In this document: piece after piece, positions 43,938 through 52,010 of the stretch | Position numbering within the stretch: the stretch's first letter is position 1 | How the letters are laid out: each line of letters opens with the position of its first letter | Origin: Chitinophaga solisilvae | GTDB lineage: Bacteria > Bacteroidota > Bacteroidia > Chitinophagales > Chitinophagaceae | DNA length: 64,000 bases | Direction: 5' to 3' | Assembly (NCBI RefSeq): GCF_009928525.1 | Contig: NZ_JAABOK010000002.1 | Location: forward strand, 124,001 to 188,000 | The notes under the pieces: generated by a model | Databases searched by the model: none | Seen by the model: only the letters and a program-made list of their open reading frames with translations | Told to the model about the DNA's origin: nothing | Position numbers and translations under genes: made by a program

Positions 43938-45311
43938 ATGATACCACTAAAGAAAATATTTCCTGTCATTGTTGTACTGATTACCTTATCATTATTAGGC
44001 ATTATCTACATCCAGGTAAACTGGATCCGCAGTGCTATTGCCATTAAAAGGGAACAGATAGCCGAAAGAAGTGTCAATATGATCAGAGATGTACAAAATG
44101 ACATGCTGTATACCCGGCAAACTGTCATAACGTTCAAACTCAACGATCCCAACGCCTTTGACAGAACAAACCCGGCATTTTCCCTGGAAGGACTGCCCAT
44201 CAATCAGCCGCTCCCTCCCGTGCGTAAATTCTTCAAATTACAGGAACTGAGGAACCTGATTGCTACCAACATGAGGAAAAATCACCTCGACACCTCCAAT
44301 TTTGAATTTGCCATCATTGTGCCCCAGACGTCCCTGGGCGCCGACCTGCAACTGAAATCCCCCGGATTTGTGAAAATGCTGCAGGAAAACGAAAAGGACA
44401 GCCTGGATGCTACCAACCACCGGAAATACCAGATACAGATCGTACCCCTGGAAGACGCCATGAACATAGGGCCGGATACTGAATCTCTCATGGTGATCAT
44501 GCCTACGGACGATTCTATCGCCAAACAGCTGGGTATCATGATTACCGGCGGTATCCTGTTTACCATGATCATCGTAACAGCTTTTGCCCTGACCATCCGC
44601 ACCCTGCTGAACCAGAAGAAACTCTCCGAAATCAAATCGGACTTCATCAATAACATGACCCATGAGCTGAAAACACCACTGGCCACCATCTCCCTGGCCA
44701 TCGATGCTATTGGCAATGAAAAGGTGCTCAGTAAACCCGATAAAATCCAGTACTTCTCCGGCATCATCAAGGAAGAAAACAAACGGATGAACAAGCAGGT
44801 GGAAAGCATCCTGCAGTCCGCCCTGCTGGAGAAAGACGAAATCGGCCTCAAACTGCAGGCTACCGATGTACATAACGTTATCCGCAATACCACCGATAAC
44901 CTGCAGCTGCAGCTGGCCTCCAGGAACGGTGTGGTAGACCTGCAGCTGGATGCCATCAACCCCGTTATCATGGCGGATGATGTGCATTTCTCCAACGTTA
45001 TCTTCAACCTGCTGGATAACGCTATCAAATATTCCAACGAGAACCTGGAGATAAGAATCCAGACCTATAATACCCGCAAAAGCCTGGTGCTCGTTATCAC
45101 AGACAATGGCATCGGCATGAGCCGGGATACTATTTCACGTATCTTTGAGAAATTTTACCGCGCCCACACCGGTAATGTGCATAATGTAAAAGGGTTCGGA
45201 CTGGGCCTCACCTATGTAAAAGCCATCGTGGACGCGCACAAGGGAAAAATTAAAGTGGAAAGTACCCTCGGTAAAGGAAGTAAGTTTACCCTGGAATTTC
45301 TGCAGGAATAG
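43938..45311 (+). CDS. sensor histidine kinase (RprX-like)
   Basis: A 457-residue kinase: transmembrane helix 8-28, periplasmic sensor region about 30-195, second helix about 199-222, then the HisKA domain with phospho-acceptor H242 in MTHELKTPLATISL, and the ATPase domain with N-box NLLDNAIKYS, DNGIGMS and GFGLGLTYVKAIV. No regulator gene is adjacent. An OmpR-type regulator at 63059 has the RprY pattern and no kinase beside it, so they may be partners. The sensed signal is unknown. Confidence 0.88.
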   Translation: MIPLKKIFPVIVVLITLSLLGIIYIQVNWIRSAIAIKREQIAERSVNMIRDVQNDMLYTRQTVITFKLNDPNAFDRTNPAFSLEGLPINQPLPPVRKFFKLQELRNLIATNMRKNHLDTSNFEFAIIVPQTSLGADLQLKSPGFVKMLQENEKDSLDATNHRKYQIQIVPLEDAMNIGPDTESLMVIMPTDDSIAKQLGIMITGGILFTMIIVTAFALTIRTLLNQKKLSEIKSDFINNMTHELKTPLATISLAIDAIGNEKVLSKPDKIQYFSGIIKEENKRMNKQVESILQSALLEKDEIGLKLQATDVHNVIRNTTDNLQLQLASRNGVVDLQLDAINPVIMADDVHFSNVIFNLLDNAIKYSNENLEIRIQTYNTRKSLVLVITDNGIGMSRDTISRIFEKFYRAHTGNVHNVKGFGLGLTYVKAIVDAHKGKIKVESTLGKGSKFTLEFLQE

Positions 45312-45326
45312 ATAAAGGATCAGGCA

Positions 45327-46139
45327 ATGACATTAAGTGAAAAAGAACTACAGCATTTTAAGCACCCTATCGCCGTTCCGGGCATAGGCGTAGATATGCA
45401 GGATAAATTAAAGCAGGCGCGTGTACTGGTAGTAGGCGCAGGAGGCCTGGGAAGCCCGGTACTGCAATACCTCAGCGCCAGCGGCGTAGGGGTGATCGGT
45501 ATTGCCGACTATGGCGTTATCAACGATGAAGATATGCATCGCCAGCCCATCTATCAGATGCAGGACATACGCAAGCATAAGGCAAAAATGGCTGCCAGCC
45601 GCCTCTGGGCGGTGAATCCGTTTACCAAGCATTATCCCATGCTGGTACAGGTAAAGCCTGCCAACGTAGCCCTGCTGCTGCCCGGTTTCGACCTGGTAAT
45701 AGATTGCTCCCAGCACCACCCTACGCACCTGGTAGTGAACGATGCCTGCCTGAAACATAACGTTCCCTTCGTTATCGGAGAAGTACACAACTGGCTGTCC
45801 TGGTTCGGAGGTTTTAATATGCCCCTGCCCGATGGCACCCGTACTGCCACCTACCGCTGCGCATTGCCGCTGACAGAAGAGTACCGTAATTTTGACGCAG
45901 GCGCCCTCGGTATCACCCATGGCGCTACCGGCATGCATATCGTCTGTGAAGTGCTGAAATATCTGATTGAAGTACCCGGCGGCCTCGCCGGCAAACTTTA
46001 CGGTATGGACTACCTGCATAACCACACGCAGGTACATGAACTAACGGCCGACAAAGCCATCATAGCATCTGCTATCGCCAACGGCATCCTGACCGCCGAA
46101 GAATACGGCCTGGAGATAGTTCCCGACGTAGAAGACTAG
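45327..46139 (+). CDS. ThiF/MoeB/HesA-like adenylyltransferase
   Basis: A 270-residue E1-like protein with GAGGLGSPVLQYLSASGVG at the nucleotide loop, the DYGVINDEDMHRQPIY block (usually NLxRQ) and VIDCSQHHPTHLVVNDAC. These proteins adenylate the C-terminus of a ubiquitin-like sulfur carrier. The zinc-binding CxxC pairs and rhodanese domain of MoeB-type proteins are absent. No carrier protein gene is adjacent, so the pathway (thiamine, molybdopterin or cysteine) cannot be told. It lies 15 bp after the kinase gene and is followed directly by a class B palindrome. Confidence 0.82.
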   Translation: MTLSEKELQHFKHPIAVPGIGVDMQDKLKQARVLVVGAGGLGSPVLQYLSASGVGVIGIADYGVINDEDMHRQPIYQMQDIRKHKAKMAASRLWAVNPFTKHYPMLVQVKPANVALLLPGFDLVIDCSQHHPTHLVVNDACLKHNVPFVIGEVHNWLSWFGGFNMPLPDGTRTATYRCALPLTEEYRNFDAGALGITHGATGMHIVCEVLKYLIEVPGGLAGKLYGMDYLHNHTQVHELTADKAIIASAIANGILTAEEYGLEIVPDVED

Positions 46140-46141
46140 AG

Positions 46142-46345
46142 TATTTTATTATTTTATTATTTGAGATTTTATTATTTGATTGACGGATTTTGGAATTTTT
46201 TGATTTTGGAATTTTTAAATGCAGCGGACATATACGCGAAAGTCTTTGCTGCATTCAAAAAATCTCAAAATCTCAAAATCAAAAAATTCCAAAATCCGTC
46301 AATCAAATAATAAAATCTCAAATAGCTAAATAGCTAAATAACTAA
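46142..46345. repeat. large palindrome, class B, between convergent genes
   Basis: A perfect 50-bp stem (46159-46208 with 46274-46323) built of TTATTTGA, GGATTTTGGAA and TTTTTTGATTTTG units, inside weaker outer repeats (TTTTATTA and TAGCTAAA units). The core has AAATGCAGCGG and TTTGCTGCATT. It begins right after the ThiF-like stop (46139), and its right side runs into the coding end of the LD-carboxypeptidase gene, supplying that gene's last codons. Confidence 0.9.
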
Positions 46346-47231
46346 ATTTTTCCCCGACTTTCAGCTGGTGTTTTATGCCTAGCTGGAGGGTGTAGTTTTC
46401 GGGCTGGTGGCCGCTGGGAAAGCCAAAGAAGACCGGGTAGCCATAGTCTTTTACCAGGTTGTGGATAATTTCGTATTCGGTTTGCCCGAAAGGGGTAGTG
46501 GTTTCTTTTCCGTCAGTGAAGGCGCCTACCACCAGTCCGGCCAGTTCATCCAGCCAGCCTGCGCGTTTCAGGTTATACATCATGCGGTCAATATTATACC
46601 GGTATTCCCCGATGTCTTCCAGCAGTAGTATTTTGCCTTTTGTTTTGATTTGTGATTTGCTGCCAGAGATATTGGCCAGCAGGGACAGATTGCCGCCTAC
46701 CAGCTGCCCGGTTGCCTTCCCTTCGCGGTTGAACGGATGGGCGGGCGCGGAATATTTGTAGCTTTTACCCTTCAGCACATTTTCAAGACTCTGCACATAT
46801 TCGTTGTCAATGGTTTCAGGCGTAATGCCGCTGCACATCATCGAGTGCATGGTAGCAATGCCATAACGCTGATGTATATGTGCATGCAGCACGGTAATAT
46901 CGCTGTAGCCGCATAACCACTTGGGATGCTTGCGGAAGCGGGTGAAATCGAGCTTATCAAGTATACAGACCATCCCGTATCCGCCGCGGCCGAATACGAT
47001 GGCTTTTATTTCCGGATCATCCAGCATATCCTGCAGTTCTTCCAGCCTGAGTTCATCCGGCGCGGAAAAATTGTGGAAACTGGTGCCTACAGTGATTCCC
47101 AGGTGAACCCGGTACCCCCACGATGACAGCACACCGGCTGCATATTCTGCTGCCTGCAGCTCCATTTTGCTGCTGGAGCAGGTAACTCCTATCAGATCGC
47201 CTTTTTTCAGATATGGCGGAATTTTTACCAT
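46326..47231 (-). CDS. LD-carboxypeptidase (S66 family)
   Basis: A 301-residue muropeptide LD-carboxypeptidase: LKKGDLIGVTCSSSK at the N-terminus, the FGRGGYG loop, nucleophile Ser in LCGYSDIT, the VGGNLSLL block and a C-terminal GFPSGHQPENYTLQLG with the catalytic His. It removes the terminal D-alanine from tetrapeptides during wall recycling in the cytoplasm. The last residues (SYLAI) and the stop are encoded by repeat units of the adjoining palindrome, so the natural end may have been replaced. Confidence 0.9.
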   Translation of the reverse strand: MVKIPPYLKKGDLIGVTCSSSKMELQAAEYAAGVLSSWGYRVHLGITVGTSFHNFSAPDELRLEELQDMLDDPEIKAIVFGRGGYGMVCILDKLDFTRFRKHPKWLCGYSDITVLHAHIHQRYGIATMHSMMCSGITPETIDNEYVQSLENVLKGKSYKYSAPAHPFNREGKATGQLVGGNLSLLANISGSKSQIKTKGKILLLEDIGEYRYNIDRMMYNLKRAGWLDELAGLVVGAFTDGKETTTPFGQTEYEIIHNLVKDYGYPVFFGFPSGHQPENYTLQLGIKHQLKVGEKFSYLAI

Positions 47232-47243
47232 TGTACTTTTGTT

Positions 47244-47251
47244 TACCTTTG
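47244..47251 (+). promoter_or_regulatory. -7 promoter element upstream of metG
   Basis: TACCTTTG in the divergent region between the LD-carboxypeptidase and metG; the predicted leader is about 100 nt. No clear -33 element at the right distance. Confidence 0.45.
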
Positions 47252-47358
47252 CAGATTAGTGAATACATTTACTATTCGCAACTAAGGTGGTGAATTGTTT
47301 GGTGATTCCAAAGACAAAAAACCGATTTAAAATTTATTTAAGCATTCTTTAAGATAGT

Positions 47359-49485
47359 ATGGGAAAATTTAATAGATATCTAATAACTGCGGCATTACCG
47401 TATGCCAACGGCCCGGTACATATCGGACACCTGGCCGGATGCTATCTGCCCGCAGATATTTACGTAAGATACCTGCGTGCAAAAAAGGCTGACGTAAAAT
47501 TTGTATGTGGCACCGATGAACATGGCGTTCCTATTACCATCAAGGCCATGAAGGAAAACATCACCCCACAGGATGTAGTGGATAAATACCACAGGATCAT
47601 CGGCGACAGCTTTGCAGCGATGGGTATTTCCTTCGATATCTTTGCCCGCACCAGCGATCCCGTTCATCATGAAACCGCTTCGGAATTTTTCCTGAAGATG
47701 TATAATGATGGCCTGTTCGAAGAAAAAGAATCAGAACAGTATTACGATCCGGAGAAAAAAGTATTTCTGGCAGACAGATATATTGTCGGCACCTGCCCTA
47801 ACTGCGGCAACGATAAAGCCTATGGCGATCAGTGCGAACGCTGCGGCAGAACATTAAGCCCGGATGAACTCATCAACCCACACTCTGCACTCAGCGATGC
47901 GGTACCTGTGAAAAAGCTGACCAAACACTGGTACATGCCGCTGCAGAACTACGAACCCTGGCTCAGGGAATGGCTGCTGGAAGGACATAAGGAATGGAAG
48001 AACAACGTATACGGACAGTGCAAAAGCTGGATCGATAACGGCCTGCAAAGCCGCGCCATGACCCGCGACAGCAACTGGGGTATCAAAGTGCCGCTGCCGG
48101 ATGCTGATGGTAAAGTACTCTACGTATGGTTCGATGCACCTATCGGATATATCTCCGCTACCAAAGAACTCACCCCCGAATGGGCTGACTACTGGTGTAA
48201 GGAAGATACCAAGCTGGTACATTTTATCGGTAAGGATAATATCGTATTCCACTGCATTATCTTCCCGGCAATGCTGAAGGCACACGGCGGATACGTATTC
48301 CCGGAGAACGTGCCGGCCAACGAATTCCTGAATATTGAAGGAGAGAAGGTATCTACTTCCCGTAACTGGGCGGTTTGGGTACATGAATATATCAAAGACT
48401 TCCCCGATCAGCAGGATGTACTGCGGTACGTACTTTGCAGCACCGCGCCGGAAACAAAAGACAACGACTTCACCTGGAAAGATTTCCAGGACCGCAATAA
48501 CAATGAGCTGGTGAGCATCTTCGGTAATTTCATTAACCGTACCATGGTACTCATGCATAAACTCTGCGGAGGCAAAGTGCCGCCATTGCACCAGGATACT
48601 GCCGATGAAGCAGACCGCCAGCTGTTAAGCGAATTTGCTGCTGCAAAAGAAAAAGTGGAAAACAGCATCGAGAACTACCGCTTCCGGGAAGCGCTCGGTG
48701 AAGTGATCGAACTCTCCCGCAAAGGCAATCAGTATCTGCAGAAAAGCGAACCGTGGATCTATTCCAGAACCATAGAAAAACTGAATGCCGGAGAGGAAGT
48801 AGCCGGATACACACAGGCTGATATTCCTGCATTACAGGCGAAAATCGAGAACTGCCTGCATGTATGCCTGCAGCTGACCGCTAACCTGTCTATCCTCATT
48901 AATCCTTTCCTGCCTTTTACCGCCAGGAAAATATGCCATATGCTGAAAGTGGTGGATCGTATGCTGGATTGGGAAAATGCCGGCAGCGACAAACTGCTGA
49001 GCGTTGGTTACAGCCTGCGTGCCCCTGAACTGCTGTTCAAGAAAGTAGAGGATGAACAGGTGACTGCGCAGATAGAAAAACTGCATGCAGGACTGAAAAA
49101 ATCGGCCGCGGAAAATGCGCCTGCACCTGCTGAAACAGCCACGCCTGCAGCGCCGCCGAAACCAGAAATTCAGTATGACGACTTCGCTAAACTGGATCTG
49201 CGTGTAGGTACCATCATTCAGGCAGAGAAGGTAGAGAAGGCAGATAAATTATTGAAGCTGCAGGTAGACATCGGAACAGAAAAACGTACAGTCGTTTCCG
49301 GTATAGCCATGCACTTCACACCGGAAGAGATTGTAGGCAAACAGGTAACCCTGGTGGCCAACCTGGCGCCCCGCAAAATGCGTGGAATTGAAAGCCAGGG
49401 TATGATCCTGATGGCAGAACATAACGGCAAGCTGATATTTGTAAACCCTGCAGAGGCAACCCCTCCGGGAAGCGCGATCAGCTAA
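47359..49485 (+). CDS. metG: methionyl-tRNA synthetase with C-terminal tRNA-binding domain
   Basis: A 708-residue synthetase. Class I catalytic core with the HIGH motif (GPVHIGHLAGCYLPAD), a four-Cys zinc knuckle (CPNCGNDKAYGDQCERCGR), the second signature as KVSTS in EGEKVSTSRNW (KMSKS equivalent), an anticodon-binding helical domain and, after an Ala/Pro linker near 595, a Trbp111-type tRNA-binding domain (about 605-708, LDLRVGTI). It charges initiator and elongator tRNA-Met. Confidence 0.95.
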   Translation: MGKFNRYLITAALPYANGPVHIGHLAGCYLPADIYVRYLRAKKADVKFVCGTDEHGVPITIKAMKENITPQDVVDKYHRIIGDSFAAMGISFDIFARTSDPVHHETASEFFLKMYNDGLFEEKESEQYYDPEKKVFLADRYIVGTCPNCGNDKAYGDQCERCGRTLSPDELINPHSALSDAVPVKKLTKHWYMPLQNYEPWLREWLLEGHKEWKNNVYGQCKSWIDNGLQSRAMTRDSNWGIKVPLPDADGKVLYVWFDAPIGYISATKELTPEWADYWCKEDTKLVHFIGKDNIVFHCIIFPAMLKAHGGYVFPENVPANEFLNIEGEKVSTSRNWAVWVHEYIKDFPDQQDVLRYVLCSTAPETKDNDFTWKDFQDRNNNELVSIFGNFINRTMVLMHKLCGGKVPPLHQDTADEADRQLLSEFAAAKEKVENSIENYRFREALGEVIELSRKGNQYLQKSEPWIYSRTIEKLNAGEEVAGYTQADIPALQAKIENCLHVCLQLTANLSILINPFLPFTARKICHMLKVVDRMLDWENAGSDKLLSVGYSLRAPELLFKKVEDEQVTAQIEKLHAGLKKSAAENAPAPAETATPAAPPKPEIQYDDFAKLDLRVGTIIQAEKVEKADKLLKLQVDIGTEKRTVVSGIAMHFTPEEIVGKQVTLVANLAPRKMRGIESQGMILMAEHNGKLIFVNPAEATPPGSAIS

Positions 49486-49502
49486 GTGTTTATGATATAT
49501 TT

Positions 49503-49543
49503 AAAGCGGAAAGCCGGTGCATTGAGCGCCGGCTTTCCGCTTT
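49503..49543. terminator. bidirectional terminator between metG and the DUF5615 gene
   Basis: AAAGCGGAAAGCCGG (49503-49517) with CCGGCTTTCCGCTTT (49529-49543), extended inward by GTGC/GCGC pairs. A/T flanks on both sides fit its place between convergent genes. Confidence 0.75.
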
Positions 49544-49556
49544 AATATTGAAAAGG

Positions 49557-49901
49557 TTATAATTGTCGGATTCTTATTTTCTTCGGAGTAAGCGTGACAA
49601 AAACAGGCCGTTGCAATTCCTGTGTAGTTAGTAAGTAGATGACGGATTGCGTAATTTCTTTGTATTCATAAAAAGCATATCGGAGGAAAAGTACGCTAAG
49701 ATCCTTTATATGATGGGCAAATACCCATTCTCCAAAATCTTTGTCTTCCGTCAGCAACAGATAGTCATTTTTTAATGTCCATTCAATTACTTCTTCATCT
49801 TTAATACCCTTATTTAATTCTGTTATTGAGGTTACCTCAAAACCAGCTTCCCGCAAGGATTTAATGATGTAAGTATGTATGTTTTCATCTGCCAGGATCA
49901 T
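49557..49901 (-). CDS. DUF5615 PIN-like protein (putative toxin)
   Basis: A 114-residue protein with the DUF5615/Mut7-C-like pattern: MILADENIHTYIIKSL at the start (conserved acidic pair), LLLTEDKDFGEWVF in the middle, and a basic end. The fold is PIN-like, and such proteins are predicted RNases paired with DUF433 proteins. Its start overlaps the DUF433 stop by 4 bp, so the pair is translationally coupled. Toxicity has not been shown for this branch as far as I know. Confidence 0.8.
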   Translation of the reverse strand: MILADENIHTYIIKSLREAGFEVTSITELNKGIKDEEVIEWTLKNDYLLLTEDKDFGEWVFAHHIKDLSVLFLRYAFYEYKEITQSVIYLLTTQELQRPVFVTLTPKKIRIRQL

Positions 49902-50125
49902 GCAACTGCTATAATACTTTCGTTATTAATCACGTCTGATGCATAGGCTAATACGGCATTGATAGCAGCAGGGGTTAAAGTTGGATAAGCATTAAGCAGA
50001 TCAGGTATAGTTGCTCCTTCAGATAATCGCTGCAGAACCAGGGCAACAGAAATGCGGGTTCCTTTGATAACGGGTTTGCCTAGCATTATATTGATGTTTG
50101 ATTCTATGTAATCCCTGTAGTCCAT
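49898..50125 (-). CDS. DUF433 protein (putative antitoxin)
   Basis: A 75-residue DUF433 protein: GKPVIKGTRISVALVLQRLS, then AYPTLTPAAINAVLAYA, a winged or helix-turn-helix-like fold. In the usual arrangement the DUF433 partner precedes the DUF5615 gene, as here, and may bind both operator DNA and the toxin. Confidence 0.82.
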   Translation of the reverse strand: MDYRDYIESNINIMLGKPVIKGTRISVALVLQRLSEGATIPDLLNAYPTLTPAAINAVLAYASDVINNESIIAVA

Positions 50126-50464
50126 AATATTCCTGTGTTATTAAGTCTAGCGAATTTAAGTAAAAAAGAAGACTTTTTTATACTATTTGATTAATTGAGG
50201 GTGTCGCCTGACTGAATTATTTCTACGTGTTTTTACGTATTTATTTTTTTAGTTAGGACTACTGGATTAATTGCAGTGCTTTTCCACTGAAGTATCAATG
50301 CATGTCAGATGTCTGAAATTCGTGTCACTATACTGAAATATATTATTGAAAAACGATTAAACCATCATCAGTCAATCAAATACCCCCTGCCGGAAAGCAA
50401 TTCCGGGCCTCATTACCAGGGAATATTTTTTAACCCAGATCCCAAAATCTGAAAATTAATTTAC
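50126..50464. other. intergenic stretch between DUF433 and M57 protease genes
   Basis: About 340 bp, AT-rich, between divergent starts. It must hold two promoters, but no TAnnTTTG with good spacing and no strong hairpin was found. Confidence 0.4.
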
Positions 50465-51733
50465 ATGAAGCATTTATTGAAAGCATGTGCATGCCTGCTT
50501 GTATCAGGTCTTATTTTCACATCCTGCCAGAAAGACCAGCAGGTAAAGCAAGAACCCCGGAAGGAAATCACTGCGGATGTTATCAGTCAGATTAAATCCC
50601 AGGGATTTAGTACGAAAGATATCAGGAGAGTAGAAAATGGTTATGTGGTAGAAGGAGATATTTTTCTGTCTGACGAATCTTTAAGCGGGCAGTCTGACAG
50701 ACAGAAGCTGCTGATAGCCAAAACAGAGCAGTATCAGACCAATAACCTGATTGCTATTCCCGGTACCCGTGAGATTACGGTTTCTGTTACGAATCTTCCG
50801 GCTGCCTATGTCGCGGCGGCAGATGAGGCTATTGCCCGCTATAATGCGCTGGGTCTGCGTCTTACCTTCCGTCGTGTTGCCAGCGGAGGAGAAGTGGATA
50901 TCATCAATGCCAACCTCGGCTGGGGAGTATTGGGTCAGTCTGCCGGCTTCCCGGATGCGCAGGGTAACCCGCCCAGCCCGATCAGGCTTAATGCCGGCTA
51001 TATAGGGAGTACACCTAATCAGGCTTACATGGCTACTATTATAGCACATGAAATAGGCCACACGATCGGCTTACGTCATACTGACTATTTCAACAGGGCT
51101 TACAGCTGCGGAGGCAGTAGTATCAACGAAGGAGATGCCGGTATAGGCGCTGTGAACATTCCCGGTACGCCGACAGCCGCAGATCCCAACAGCTGGATGC
51201 TGGCCTGTGTAGGCTCCGGTGTGAGCCGTCCGTTCAATGCCAATGACCAGGTAGCATTGAGATATTTATATGGTGATCAGCATGGTACCTATTCCATACC
51301 CAACGGAACTTATAAAATTATAAGTGTTGCGAGCGGTAAAGCTGTGGATGTCGATCTTAACCGTATCAACAGCGATGGGGCACAGGTGCAGCAATGGGTC
51401 TGGTCTAATACCAATAATCAGAAATGGAGATTTGTTTACCTGGGAAATGGTTATTACCAGATTTCCAGTGTTGCCAGCGGCAAAGTACTGGATGTTGACT
51501 ATAACTACATTGGCGGAAACGGTGCCAAGGTGCAACAATGGGGCTGGCTGGATGGTGCCAACCAACATTGGGTGGTAAAACCTGAAGCAGATGGAACTTA
51601 TTCCCTTATCAACAGGGCAAGTGGTAAGACGCTGGATGTGGATGCTATCAGGATTGGCAGCGATGGCGCTAAAATACAACAATGGATTTGGTTCGGTAAT
51701 GATAATCAACGCTGGTACATCCAGGCCCCCTGA
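50465..51733 (+). CDS. M57 family metalloprotease lipoprotein with ricin-type lectin domain
   Basis: A 422-residue protein. The signal ends in the lipobox IFTSC. The protease domain (about 100-280) has HEIGHTIGLRH, the zinc motif of the dual-action HEIGH (M57) peptidases. The C-terminal 145 residues form a ricin-type beta-trefoil with three repeats, each ending in a QxW-like motif (VQQWVWSNTNNQKW, VQQWGWLDGANQHW, IQQWIWFGNDNQRW). It is probably a surface or periplasmic protease held to a glycan. Stands alone. Confidence 0.87.
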   Translation: MKHLLKACACLLVSGLIFTSCQKDQQVKQEPRKEITADVISQIKSQGFSTKDIRRVENGYVVEGDIFLSDESLSGQSDRQKLLIAKTEQYQTNNLIAIPGTREITVSVTNLPAAYVAAADEAIARYNALGLRLTFRRVASGGEVDIINANLGWGVLGQSAGFPDAQGNPPSPIRLNAGYIGSTPNQAYMATIIAHEIGHTIGLRHTDYFNRAYSCGGSSINEGDAGIGAVNIPGTPTAADPNSWMLACVGSGVSRPFNANDQVALRYLYGDQHGTYSIPNGTYKIISVASGKAVDVDLNRINSDGAQVQQWVWSNTNNQKWRFVYLGNGYYQISSVASGKVLDVDYNYIGGNGAKVQQWGWLDGANQHWVVKPEADGTYSLINRASGKTLDVDAIRIGSDGAKIQQWIWFGNDNQRWYIQAP

Positions 51734-51780
51734 ACTATTAAACACCGGTACCTGAGGCCCGCTACTGAATATTAACCCCG

Positions 51781-51824
51781 CTGGTTTTCATCCCCGCCGC
51801 CTTGCGGCACAGGATGAAAACCAG
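51781..51824 (+). terminator. hairpin downstream of the M57 gene
   Basis: CTGGTTTTCATCC (51781-51793) with GGATGAAAACCAG (51812-51824), with an inner GCCGC/GCGGC hairpin. No T run follows, so its terminator role is less certain. Confidence 0.5.
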
Positions 51825-52010
51825 TATTATATAAAAGGTTTAACTGTTAACATCTTCCCAAATATCCTTTCCCGCATAAAAGAATTCATATAAGCTCAAC
51901 GGTTTGAAGAACAAAAAACACTAAATTCAGGGATCGGAAAATCGGAAAATAAGTCACAATCGCTGGAAGCTACACTAAAGACTGACAGCTAACAGTTAAA
52001 GCCAAAAGCT

